A stretch of 6,464 nucleotides of DNA from Dehalococcoidia bacterium CG2_30_46_9 (GCA_001873005.1 MNYE01000132.1:1-6464); one strand, 5' to 3'; positions 1 to 5,770 are shown, counted from the first letter of the stretch. Translations and numbers: made by a program. The notes: generated from the sequence alone by a model not told the origin.

Positions 1-774
1 TTGCAGAAGACGTGTATAGGCGATCAACTCATCTTTTGGTGGTGCCTGCACGCCGACTTTCACCTTGGGCTGAAAGACCTCTCGACAAACCTTCCCATAA
101 TCAATGGGTTGAACATGAGTGCGTTCCTTAAAGAATTCAACCAAGACATGTGTACCAAGTTTGGGGTGAATGAGCTGGTATGAGCTTAACAGGGAATCGA
201 CTTCAGGGAATTGTTTACGAAGCTGTAGGACCTCTTGTGGAATTTCTCTGAGGTAGATTTCCTTGGCAGGGACAACCGTGTTCTTGTCAGTTAGAACATA
301 GATGGGTGAGTCATAATAGTAGAACTGTCCTCTCCTGTTCTGTGCTCTCTCCTGTTTGAAGTATTGGTCGGTTTGAGCCATCGCTTCGTACAGTTTCACA
401 AACCATTGCTCATGACCGGGCTGTTTCAGCTTTTCCTCAAGAAATTGTTTGTTGCGTGCAATTCTTCCCAGGTCAAGCTTCTGAACCTGCGACTGAACCT
501 CATCGGGGATGGATTTGATTTCTAGGTTAGTGGCTGCAAGACTCAGGCCAGTGCTGTTTGGGAAGAGCAGTAGTAAATCATTATCTGACACGAGTCCCTT
601 TGCCTTTTCTTCGAGTTGCACTGCTTGCGACGGGTTGACATGCTGACCTGTTTCTGTAGGATAGCTCTGAGAGGTCTTTAGATAGGTTATGAGAGGCTGT
701 TGAAGCTTGGGATAGAACAGTTTTACAAATGATGGCTGTATCCAGTCAGTTTCAAATTTGAAGACTGCTAGAAA
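1..774 (-). CDS. Downstream part of sacsin-like ATPase protein, in frame after an amber codon; runs off window
   Basis: Reading the minus strand in the same frame as the ATPase gene upstream, 258 consecutive codons contain no stop from just after the TAG at 775-777 to the window edge. Such a length is very unlikely by chance, and the translation looks like real protein, with charged helical stretches such as EKAKGLVSDNDLLLLFPN and LDLGRIARNKQFLEEKLKQ. There is no ribosome binding site or convincing start codon just after the stop, so this is best read as the continuation of the upstream protein. Sacsin-like prokaryotic proteins are usually long and multi-domain, which fits. I recognise no catalytic motif in this part. 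The function is unknown beyond its linkage to the ATPase domain. It is either a pseudogene tail, the result of a sequencing error at the stop, or a readthrough product. Confidence 0.6.
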
Positions 775-1863
775 CTATCCCTTCCACTTGGGATGCTTTT
801 TGAATTCTTCTATAGCTTCTTTGGCCCTTTCAGTAGCTTCTCCTATTAGCCAATGATTCCAAGAGAGTTCATACTGGATAGCCTCTCTACCTGGCTGGAC
901 TAAGAAATCCGATTGGATCAGGAATTTGGCTCCTGTTCTTTCTTCGACCAGTGGTAAGAATGATGATACGGACCCAAGAGCACTTGCGTCTTCAATAGGC
1001 TGAAGATTGTCAGCATCGTCTACACCAAAAGCCAAGACTACTTCCCGTTCTTTAACTGCTTGCCTTTTGTAGAATTCCAGAGAGTTGTCTTTTGCGACTT
1101 CTGGAGGCACTTGGCTTACTCGCCTGAAGATCACAAATCGGTGTGTTTTGCTGCCTTTCCTATCCTCTTTTTTCAGTGATGCAACTCTATTATTTTCGCC
1201 TAGATTTTCAATCAGGACTCTTTCTCCGCTCACCTCATCTACTATCCTGAGTTTTCTTAACCACTTAAGAAATAGAAAAATGTGGACATCAAGTTTCTTA
1301 AGTTCCTGTAGTGTCTGATTGTACGCTTCAAAGTTGCGGAAAGGAAGGATGAACGTCGTGAGGGCAGGGTCTAATGGTTCGGGAACATTCGCTATCCACA
1401 TTGGCATTATTTGCCATGGCTCGTTGCTTGGGTTGTTGCAAGCATTCTTGTCAAACTTAAAATGGAAACCACTAGAGTGTATTTGCGGACAATCACTGAT
1501 TTTGAACACCGATTTGAATCCGATCCCTAGATAACCCAAAGTTCCTTGTTCGGGTTTCTTGTTGGAACGGACACCACAGATGGCATCAACGTTTGTATCA
1601 GTAAATGGCACTCCGTTATGCGTCACCTTGATTCGGGCAGGTGAGATAGAGAATTCGATTTCGCCACTACCGGAATTGGAGCGGGCATCTTCCGCATTTT
1701 GAAGAAGTTCAAGGATGAAATGGGCACTCCTTGAAAAGATGCTCTCGCTTACTGTGTTTAGCATGTGAATGGAGTCTTGCCACAATCTAACGTTGCGCGA
1801 CTTCTCTATTTCTTGGCGAATATGTTGTACCCAGTTCTCACAGTCCATTTTTTCTTGTTCCAA
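775..1863 (-). CDS. Sacsin-like Hsp90-type (GHKL) ATP-binding protein, N-terminal domain, ended by TAG
   Basis: The product has 362 residues and carries a Bergerat-fold ATPase domain of the sacsin/Hsp90 type. The N-box is near residues 49-60 (FILELLQNAEDA, with Glu52, Asn56 and Asp59). The nucleotide-contacting THNGVPFT lies at 81-88, and a glycine-rich lid motif GTLGYLGIGFKS at 107-118. The order and spacing match sacsin N-terminal repeats, which act as ATP-driven, chaperone-like modules. In prokaryotes such proteins often sit near restriction-modification genes (from general knowledge). The start is TTG at 1863 or, perhaps better, ATG at 1848 (residue 6); neither has a strong ribosome binding site. 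It begins 4 nt after the methyltransferase fragment on the same strand, which suggests they were once one operon. It ends at TAG 775-777, after which the same frame stays open for 258 codons, so the full protein was probably much longer. The exact role is not known. Confidence 0.8.
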   Translation of the reverse strand: MEQEKMDCENWVQHIRQEIEKSRNVRLWQDSIHMLNTVSESIFSRSAHFILELLQNAEDARSNSGSGEIEFSISPARIKVTHNGVPFTDTNVDAICGVRSNKKPEQGTLGYLGIGFKSVFKISDCPQIHSSGFHFKFDKNACNNPSNEPWQIMPMWIANVPEPLDPALTTFILPFRNFEAYNQTLQELKKLDVHIFLFLKWLRKLRIVDEVSGERVLIENLGENNRVASLKKEDRKGSKTHRFVIFRRVSQVPPEVAKDNSLEFYKRQAVKEREVVLAFGVDDADNLQPIEDASALGSVSSFLPLVEERTGAKFLIQSDFLVQPGREAIQYELSWNHWLIGEATERAKEAIEEFKKHPKWKG

Positions 1864-1867
1864 ACCA

Positions 1868-2215
1868 CTAATGGGAAGCTGCCCAATGCGCTCGTCTACG
1901 GATTATATCATTTCCCTTCAAACAGTACACTCTTATCTCTACAATCTTGGTGTATCTCGCATTCAACTCAATCCCAATCGCACTGCGCCCCAGTTCCAGC
2001 GCAACCTTCATCGTAGTTCCTGAGCCCACGAAAAGATCTAACACTACTGCGTCCAATGGGCAACTTGACAGTATTGGTCTCACGCATAAAGCCTCCGAGC
2101 AAACAACAAAGCGAGCACCAAGGAACGGCCAAGTGTTTATCGTCCAGAAATCGGTCAGATTCTTACCCTTGGTAGGCAATTCGCTCCATCGTTGCGATTC
2201 AGCCCAAGCCACCAT
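1868..2215 (-). pseudogene. Truncated C-terminal fragment of a beta-class DNA methyltransferase (N4/N6 type)
   Basis: The 115-residue translation matches the end of site-specific DNA methyltransferases of the N6/N4 (PF01555) type. It has a motif X-like stretch, FWTINTWPFLGARFVV (residues 23-38), then the AdoMet-binding motif I, VVLDLFVGSGTT (57-68), and GRSAIGIELNARY (76-88). In this class motif X and motif I follow the catalytic (D/N)PP(Y/F) motif, and that motif with the whole N-terminal half is missing. The usual LDPFxGSGTT appears here as LDLFVGSGTT, a Pro to Leu change. The frame is open upstream only to an in-frame TGA near 2237-2239, and no methyltransferase sequence lies beyond it, where the ssrA terminator region begins. 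I infer an inactive remnant, cut off between the 3' end of ssrA and the sacsin-like gene. The tail after about residue 95 is not recognisable. Confidence 0.75.
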
Positions 2216-2235
2216 TTTATTCTGTGTTTGAATCC

Positions 2236-2253
2236 CTCAGGCACAAGCCTGAG
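2236..2253. repeat. Short inverted repeat / hairpin
   Basis: CTCAGGC and GCCTGAG form a perfect 7-bp stem around an ACAA loop, between the methyltransferase fragment and the ssrA terminator. No T-run follows on the minus strand, so it is not a convincing terminator. It may be part of the junction where the methyltransferase gene was cut off. Confidence 0.4.
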
Positions 2254-2298
2254 ACCAAGATAACGGTATTCAACCCAGGCAAAGCTAACGAAATAACA

Positions 2299-2321
2299 GG
2301 CTCCAGTTTAGAACTGGAGCC
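2299..2321 (-). terminator. Probable rho-independent terminator of ssrA
   Basis: A perfect 10-bp stem (GGCTCCAGTT with AACTGGAGCC, 3-nt loop) starts 15 nt beyond the CCA end of the tmRNA. On the minus strand it is followed by a modest T-rich stretch (TGTTATTTCGTT). Position and stem strength fit a terminator for the smpB to ssrA unit, although the T-run is imperfect. Confidence 0.7.
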
Positions 2322-2335
2322 TCAAAATTTCGGTA

Positions 2336-2674
2336 TGGTGGAGGCGGGGGAGAGTTGAACTCCCCGTCCAGAAGAAGGTTGCCAGAATATCCTACAGGCT
2401 TAGTCAGCTCTTTTTATCTCGTCTAGCTTTCCTCTGCTGACCGAATCCAGCTAGACCAGCCAATTTTTCTTAGCTAATCCCTATTGGCGTCGGGATTAGA
2501 GCACCTCGACTTTTGTGATACCCAATCCCAACCCATCGAGGAGAGGTCAGGCTGGATGTGAACCTTTAAGCGTAAACAGGTTCGGCAGTTGTTTTTTGCC
2601 ACTTGTTTTATGAGGTTAGTAGCACCTCAGCCTGCAATTCTGTAGGCCTTCCCCTGTCGAAGCCACGCGCCCCC
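2336..2674 (-). ncRNA. ssrA: tmRNA (transfer-messenger RNA)
   Basis: tmRNA rescues stalled ribosomes, adding a degradation tag in trans-translation with SmpB. The 5' end GGGGGCG (2674-2668) pairs with CGCCTCC before A-CCA (end at 2336). GTGGCTTCGACAGGGG is the usual 5' D-loop region, and GGACGGGGAGTTCAACTC is the T arm. Helix H2 joins the two halves (AGAAT/GCAGGCT with AGCCTGT/ATTCT). Pseudoknot PK1 is visible: the stem at 2612-2616/2624-2628, with its loop at 2618-2623 pairing to 2598-2603. A second pseudoknot uses CCTCGA/TCGAGG with TTGGGATT/AATCCCGA. A third uses 2421-2428/2449-2456 with 2403-2408/2436-2441. CCA is genomically encoded. The tag frame is described separately. The length of about 339 nt is normal for one-piece tmRNA. 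Confidence 0.95.
2566..2586 (-). other. tmRNA tag reading frame (predicted AEPVYA, stop)
   Basis: The resume codon is assigned as GCC at 2586-2584. It lies 11 nt after the end of PK1, the same spacing and A-rich linker (AAAAAACAACT here) as before the resume codon of E. coli tmRNA. The frame reads Ala-Glu-Pro-Val-Tyr-Ala and stops at TAA 2568-2566. That stop sits in the 12-nt loop of a hairpin (GAACCT 2583-2578 with AGGTTC 2565-2560), corresponding to helix H5, which normally holds the tag stop. The other two frames run on for 17 or more codons and place the stop elsewhere. The tag is short and lacks the usual C-terminal Leu-Ala-Ala. An upstream in-frame resume codon cannot be excluded, but the C-terminus would be the same. 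Confidence 0.6.
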
Positions 2675-2691
2675 TTATATCGGCTCGGCTT

Positions 2692-2844
2692 CTATTTTTG
2701 CCTTACCTTCCTAAAAGCCCTAAGAGCTAGGGAAGCAAAAATAACTACCAGTACCCCGCAGAGAACCTTGCTACAAGGTGATGGACAAAGCACTGACAGC
2801 GCTCCTAAAGCACCGAAGACAATAGCTAAAATATGCCAGACCAT
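2692..2844 (-). CDS. Small membrane protein encoded between smpB and ssrA (unknown function)
   Basis: An ATG at 2844 follows the smpB stop by 2 nt. It is preceded by AGAAGGAGG, a near-perfect ribosome binding site that overlaps the last codons of smpB. The 50-codon frame ends with TAG at 2692. The product begins MVWHILAIVFGALGALSVL and has two hydrophobic stretches (about residues 4-19 and 29-42), separated by a short cysteine-containing segment (PSPCSKVLC, 21-29). It ends in a basic tail, RAFRKVRQK. This suggests a hairpin-like inner-membrane protein with its basic C-terminus in the cytoplasm. The mature 5' end of tmRNA lies 17 nt downstream, so one transcript probably carries smpB, this gene and ssrA. 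I know no named family for it. It is too short for many gene finders, but the ribosome binding site and coupling argue that it is translated. Confidence 0.65.
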   Translation of the reverse strand: MVWHILAIVFGALGALSVLCPSPCSKVLCGVLVVIFASLALRAFRKVRQK

Positions 2845-2856
2845 TCTTACCTCCTT
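2844..2856 (-). promoter_or_regulatory. Shine-Dalgarno of the small membrane protein, embedded in the smpB 3' end
   Basis: AGAAGGAGG encodes the final arginine codons of SmpB and immediately precedes its TAA. It is placed about 5-6 nt before the ATG at 2844. The overlap points to translational coupling with smpB and decides the start of the downstream gene. Confidence 0.65.
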
Positions 2857-3344
2857 CTTAGCTTCATTTGCCGCTCTATATCTCTCTCCACCTCACGGCG
2901 GGCAATAGCTTCCCTTTTATCATAAAGCTTCTTCCCTTTAGCAACCCCAAGTTCTACTTTAGCAACCCCATTCTTAATATACAACTTAAGCGGCATTAAT
3001 GTCAAGCCTCGTTGTGTTACCTTCCCGGCAAGGTTATCAATTTCTTTTCTGTGCAGCAAAAGCTTGCGCGGGCGTGTCGGCTCATGAGTGTTGTACCTAG
3101 CAGCATCATAAGAGGCAATATGACTATTATGTAGCCAGAGTTCACCATTCTCAGGTTTGGCATAGGCATCACGCAAATTCACCCTGCCAGCCCTGATAGA
3201 CTTAATCTCAGAGCCTTTAAGCACTATGCCGGCCTCATGGCTTTCCAGGATATAATAGTCATGATAAGCTTTGCGATTGATGGTTACCGTTTTGGAATCT
3301 TTTGCCACGGGGAAAATTTTAGCACTGGAACTGCCCTTTGTCAT
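2847..3344 (-). CDS. smpB: SsrA-binding protein SmpB
   Basis: SmpB binds the tRNA-like domain of tmRNA and brings it to stalled ribosomes. The translation has the family signatures: NRKAYHDYYILE, then EAGIVLKGSEIKSIRAGRV and NLRDAYA. It continues with LWLHNSHIASYD, the KLLLHRKEIDNL segment, GLTLMPLKLYIKNG and VELGVAKGKKLYDKRE. A basic tail (ERQMKLRRR) follows, which in this family folds into the ribosomal mRNA path. Starting at ATG 3344 gives 165 residues. A GTG at 3308 would give 153 residues beginning MAKDSKTVTINRKA, closer to typical SmpB N-termini. The frame is also open to ATG 3398, but that part is dispersed-repeat DNA. None of the three starts has a clear ribosome binding site. The gene lies just upstream of ssrA on the same strand and is divergent from comEA. 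Confidence 0.93.
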   Translation of the reverse strand: MTKGSSSAKIFPVAKDSKTVTINRKAYHDYYILESHEAGIVLKGSEIKSIRAGRVNLRDAYAKPENGELWLHNSHIASYDAARYNTHEPTRPRKLLLHRKEIDNLAGKVTQRGLTLMPLKLYIKNGVAKVELGVAKGKKLYDKREAIARREVERDIERQMKLRRR

Positions 3345-3375
3345 TGCGAGGAGCACAAACGACGAAGCAATCTGG
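3340..3375. repeat. Dispersed short repeat (GTCATTGCGAGGAGCAC... type)
   Basis: The stretch starting GTCATTGCGAGGAGCAC and ending GACGAAGCAATCTGG matches, from memory, a short repeat scattered through many bacterial genomes. It often generates spurious peptides of the SFVLLAMT kind, and exactly that peptide appears in the N-terminal extension of the smpB frame. Its ends carry ATTGC (3343-3347) and GCAAT (3367-3371), an imperfect stem. It lies in the 80-115 bp gap between comEA and smpB and supplies the ATG at 3344. No second copy occurs in this window, so the call rests on recognition. Confidence 0.55.
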
Positions 3376-3409
3376 TTGTGCAGTGATTCATGCAACATAC
3401 TATATTGAG

Positions 3410-3417
3410 AAAGGAGC
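3410..3417 (+). promoter_or_regulatory. Ribosome binding site of comEA
   Basis: AAAGGAG lies about 7 nt before the ATG at 3424 and supports this start. No clear -35/-10 pair is visible in the short, repeat-filled gap upstream. Confidence 0.6.
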
Positions 3418-3423
3418 TACATT

Positions 3424-3930
3424 ATGAGTCGTGCTGATAGATTTTACCTTTTCGTAACCGTTTTTCTTGTTATCGCTGTGATAGCTGGCGGTGTAATAAT
3501 AGGGATAAAGCGCATCGAGAGCCCACCCATTGAAGTTGTTCTTTCTCAAGCATCGCCTTCCTGGCAAGGTGGTGAGATTTGTGTTGATGGAGCTGTGAGT
3601 AACCCTGGTTTCTATCCCTGGAAGGAAGGTGATACCGTGCAAGCTCTTCTTCTGGATGCTGGCATTGAGTCTGATGCTGACTTTAACCATATCAAGATCT
3701 ACATCCCACAGAAAGGCGAAAAACAGTTTCCTCAGAAGATTGATTTGAATCGGGCGGAAGCCTGGCTTCTCGAAGCACTGCCAGGGATAGGCAAAACTAG
3801 AGCTCAGGCTATCGTGGACTACCGCAACGAAAACGGACCGTTTAAGAGGATTGAAGACTTGCTCCAGGTCAAAGGCATCGGCCAGGGAACATTTGAAAAG
3901 ATAAAAGATTACATAACCGTGTCGGATTAG
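3424..3930 (+). CDS. comEA: ComEA-family helix-hairpin-helix DNA-binding protein
   Basis: ComEA is a membrane-anchored receptor that binds incoming double-stranded DNA during natural transformation. The 168-residue product has one N-terminal membrane segment (about residues 7-28, FYLFVTVFLVIAVIAGGVII). An SLBB-like domain follows (about 50-95; ICVDGAVSNPGFYPWKEGDT, then LLLDAGI). The C-terminal tandem helix-hairpin-helix domain is at 106-165: IDLNRAEAWLLEALPGIGKT, AQAIVDYRNENGPF, and DLLQVKGIGQGTFEKIKDYI. This is the standard ComEA order and length, with both GIG hairpins present. The start is set by AAAGGAG 7 nt upstream. No comEC or pilus gene is in view, so its role in competence here is inferred from the family. 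A diverged duplicate of only its last 33 codons occurs at 6326-6424. Confidence 0.92.
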   Translation: MSRADRFYLFVTVFLVIAVIAGGVIIGIKRIESPPIEVVLSQASPSWQGGEICVDGAVSNPGFYPWKEGDTVQALLLDAGIESDADFNHIKIYIPQKGEKQFPQKIDLNRAEAWLLEALPGIGKTRAQAIVDYRNENGPFKRIEDLLQVKGIGQGTFEKIKDYITVSD

Positions 3931-4205
3931 AGTTGCTTTAGAAGCATAATCTCAAAGGCCTTGCAGAGTTTCTGAAAAGAGAGTTAAATAAAAATTGCGA
4001 AGAAGCTATCCCTAGGAGGATTGAAAGGTTCTTCACCTCGCAAATGGAAGAGACTCGGGTAAGGAAGAAAAGTCCTGCGGTGAAATGTCAAGTTTTAGTA
4101 ATTGCACATTAACAACAGAATAAGGGGTATCTTTGGGCAACAGCTCTCCTTCCTCGTGTGGTAAGCATGAGTTAAAGAAGAGCATTATAAAGATCCCAGC
4201 AACTC
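3931..4205. other. Intergenic stretch with possible degraded coding remnants
   Basis: This stretch lies between comEA and the IS110 transposase. No conserved gene is recognised. On the plus strand a frame without a start stays open from 3942 to 4112 (56 codons, beginning KHNLKGLAEFLKREL). On the minus strand a 50-codon frame overlaps it at 4033-4185. At most one can be real. There is no clear terminator for comEA and no clean end for the insertion element. Confidence 0.4.
4033..4185 (-). pseudogene. Possible lipoprotein-like fragment next to the IS110 end
   Basis: From ATG 4185 a 50-codon frame reads MLFFNSCLPHEEGELL and ends at TGA 4033. Reading the same frame further upstream gives LRVAGIFIMLFFNSC, which resembles a lipoprotein signal peptide (Arg, hydrophobic core, Cys after a small residue). 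No start codon lies upstream before the frame runs into the transposase 3' end. One reading is a lipoprotein gene whose start was lost when the insertion element arrived. The composition is also compatible with chance, and an antisense frame overlaps it. Confidence 0.2.
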
Positions 4206-5084
4206 TCAGGCACAGAGCACTGGAGAGCGAGATCCGGGTTGCCGATAGTTGTGCTGTTTGGCTGGCCGGGCCTTAATATTGGCCGACTCGTTCACCTCCT
4301 CAGTCAAATTCATGGGTGGGAGAACGTAGAGCTGATTATGCTGCAGCATAGCATCAACCAATCGCACTAACTTACGGGCAGTCAGCACCAATGCCCGCTT
4401 GTGTTTGTGCTTGGCGCTCTCGTTATACTTACTGAGATAATAGCGTCCATACTCGGCATTGTGCATCCGCACCGAGTTGGCCGCCTCGATAAGGTAGTAG
4501 CGTAGATAGGCATCGCCTGATTTGCCCAGAGAAGTTTCCTCAGCCTGAAATGAGCCTGATTCACTAGTGCGCCAGAAGAGCCCGGCGAATTTTGCCAGGG
4601 AAGCCTGGTCGGGGAAACGATGGATATCCTGGATTTCAGCCATTATCCCGGCGACAAAGACTGGTCCCAAGCCTGGTACTGAACTTAGAGGGTTGGGGAA
4701 CTTCCGAACCTCCCGTTCGATAGCCCGGTCTACCTTCTTTATCTGCTGGGATAGGGTGCGAATATTCTCCAGGGTAGCCCCAAGTATCAGGTTCAAAGGC
4801 TCATTCAAGGCAGGATGGAGGCGATAGGAATCCCTGGCTGCTCTCTTAATGACGGCAGCCACCGCTTCAGGACTGGGGAAGCGATTCCTACCTTCTTTGG
4901 CTAAGAGCTGGGCTAATTCCTCTAAGGGAGTAGCTACTATCTCATCTACAGTGAGGTAATCGGTAAGCACTGCCTGTGAGGCAGCACCAAAGGTATTGGA
5001 GAAGGGGTCAAGGTTTTGGTATTCGCTGAATTTGAGGAAGAGGAAGGAAAGAAAATAATTCTTTTCTCTGGTAATCTGGTGCAT
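4206..5084 (-). pseudogene. IS110-family transposase, C-terminal half (frameshifted)
   Basis: The 292-residue frame is the C-terminal part of an IS110 (DEDD) transposase. TREKNYFLSFLFLKFSEYQ belongs to the end of the N-terminal domain. LSSVPGLGPVFVAGIMAEI (about residues 136-154) and FPDQASLAKFAGLFWRTSES (about 160-179) are typical of the Transposase_20 domain (PF02371). GKSGDAYLRYYLIEAANSV follows. The Ser-rich SESGS segment is where IS110 enzymes carry their catalytic serine. Conserved sequence extends upstream of the ATG at 5084 ([12 protein letters not shown]) to about 5120, where a palindromic repeat and an in-frame TGA break it. The ATG lies inside a conserved region and has no ribosome binding site, so independent translation is doubtful. 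Confidence 0.85.
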
Positions 5085-5104
5085 GAGGTGGCAGCGGAAG
5101 CGAG

Positions 5105-5548
5105 TCAGACGCTGGAGAGCCCTGAACTTGATTCAGGGTCATTTGGGATAAATGGAGCGGGAAGGCGACCGAAACGGAGACGCTCAGCAATGGCATAGGC
5201 ATCATTGATGTCGCTCTTGGTAGTGTCGGAGAGAGCTTTTTTGAATCCCTTAATCAGGCGGGGGTTAAAGGCATAGACCTCAGACTGGAAGGGGGAAAGC
5301 TGAGGGGAAGAATTAAATAAGCAGGCAAGATGCCACCAATAGAGGTTAGTAGCTTCCAATCCTACCAGGAGACGATCCAGATGATGCTGTTCCATCAGCT
5401 TGAGGATTTCTCTGACCAGCTGCTCAGCACCAGGAAGATTATTAGGCACGGTGAAGCGACGCTTAGCTTCAGTGCCATCGCGAAGAAGGAAGCAACAGGT
5501 GTTTTCCGCCATGGATACATCAATACCCAGATAAAGTATTTTGTCCAT
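5105..5548 (-). pseudogene. IS110-family transposase, N-terminal DEDD half (frameshifted)
   Basis: Translation from ATG 5548, with AAAGGAG upstream at 6-nt spacing, gives 147 residues. They open with [20 protein letters not shown] and contain [13 protein letters not shown] and [20 protein letters not shown]. These supply the Asp, Glu, Asp and Asp of the RuvC-like catalytic domain (DEDD_Tnp_IS110, PF01548), which cuts and exchanges strands under guidance of a bridge RNA. The conserved region runs to [13 protein letters not shown]. It then enters a palindromic repeat translated as NDPESSSGL and stops at 5105, while the conserved continuation appears in another frame. The frame is open further upstream to 5770, but that part is the non-coding leader. 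The catalytic half is intact but lacks the serine-bearing domain, so it is probably inactive. Confidence 0.85.
5118..5140. repeat. Palindromic repeat, copy A, inside the transposase
   Basis: The core CCCTGAACTTGATTCAGGG (5120-5138) is a 7-bp stem with a 5-nt loop. A 23-bp unit including the flanking bases occurs again, exactly but inverted, at 5771-5793. Here it lies at the point where the transposase changes frame, so its insertion is the likely cause of the frameshift. Confidence 0.85.
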
Positions 5549-5584
5549 AGACACTCCTTTCTGCCAGGTTTGGATGGCCCTGGA

Positions 5585-5755
5585 CGCCAGTACCCAACAG
5601 CCTTGCCTGGTGATTAGAACTTCCCACAAGGGTGGATGCACAGTCTTGTATGCTGCACACAAGACATCCCTTTGTGGTAGAACATCCTGCGGGTAAGAAG
5701 TCCATACTGGCGCCGAGGGGGACAGACTTTCGAGAGAAGTCACCGTAAGCGGTGC
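5585..5755 (-). ncRNA. Candidate bridge RNA of the IS110 element
   Basis: The non-coding leader on the transposase strand folds into several helices, read here from its 5' side. CACCG/CGGTG hairpin: 5741-5745 with 5750-5754. GACTT/AAGTC hairpin: 5725-5729 with 5737-5741. A long-range 8-bp helix, CGCCAGTA/TACTGGCG: 5705-5712 with 5585-5592. Inside that helix are ACCC/GGGT, a large internal loop, CCACAA/TTGTGG (5672-5677 with 5624-5629), and a 9-bp apical stem at 5643-5651/5657-5665. IS110-group elements make a bridge RNA of roughly this length from the same place, with internal loops that pair to target and donor DNA. The location and folding are seen in the sequence; the identity as a bridge RNA is inference. 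Guide loops were not matched to targets. Confidence 0.5.
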
Positions 5756-5770
5756 AACAAGGAGGTGCAA

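Noticed and set aside
1085..2023. Plus-strand open frames opposite the ATPase and methyltransferase genes
   Set aside because: They lie antisense to frames with clear protein motifs, lack ribosome binding sites and have no recognisable domains.
2675..2692. TATAAG just before the tmRNA as its own promoter
   Set aside because: The transcript would start inside the mature GGGGGCG end and no -35 is present. Co-transcription with smpB followed by RNase P processing explains the layout better.
3400..3690. Minus-strand open frame opposite comEA
   Set aside because: It is antisense to the well-supported comEA gene, and its translation has no family signature.
3942..4112. Plus-strand frame after comEA (KHNLKGLAEFLKREL...)
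   Set aside because: It has no start codon and no known motif, and it overlaps another possible frame on the opposite strand. Chance cannot be ruled out.
4206..5548. Programmed ribosomal frameshift joining the two transposase halves
   Set aside because: The break coincides with an inserted palindrome and the resumed frame has a TGA within that repeat. No slippery heptamer was seen at the junction.
5751..5770. Direct repeat GGTGCAA (two copies, 13-bp period) as an iteron or CRISPR-like array
   Set aside because: There are only two short copies, one of which overlaps a hairpin of the leader. No array or replication gene is present.
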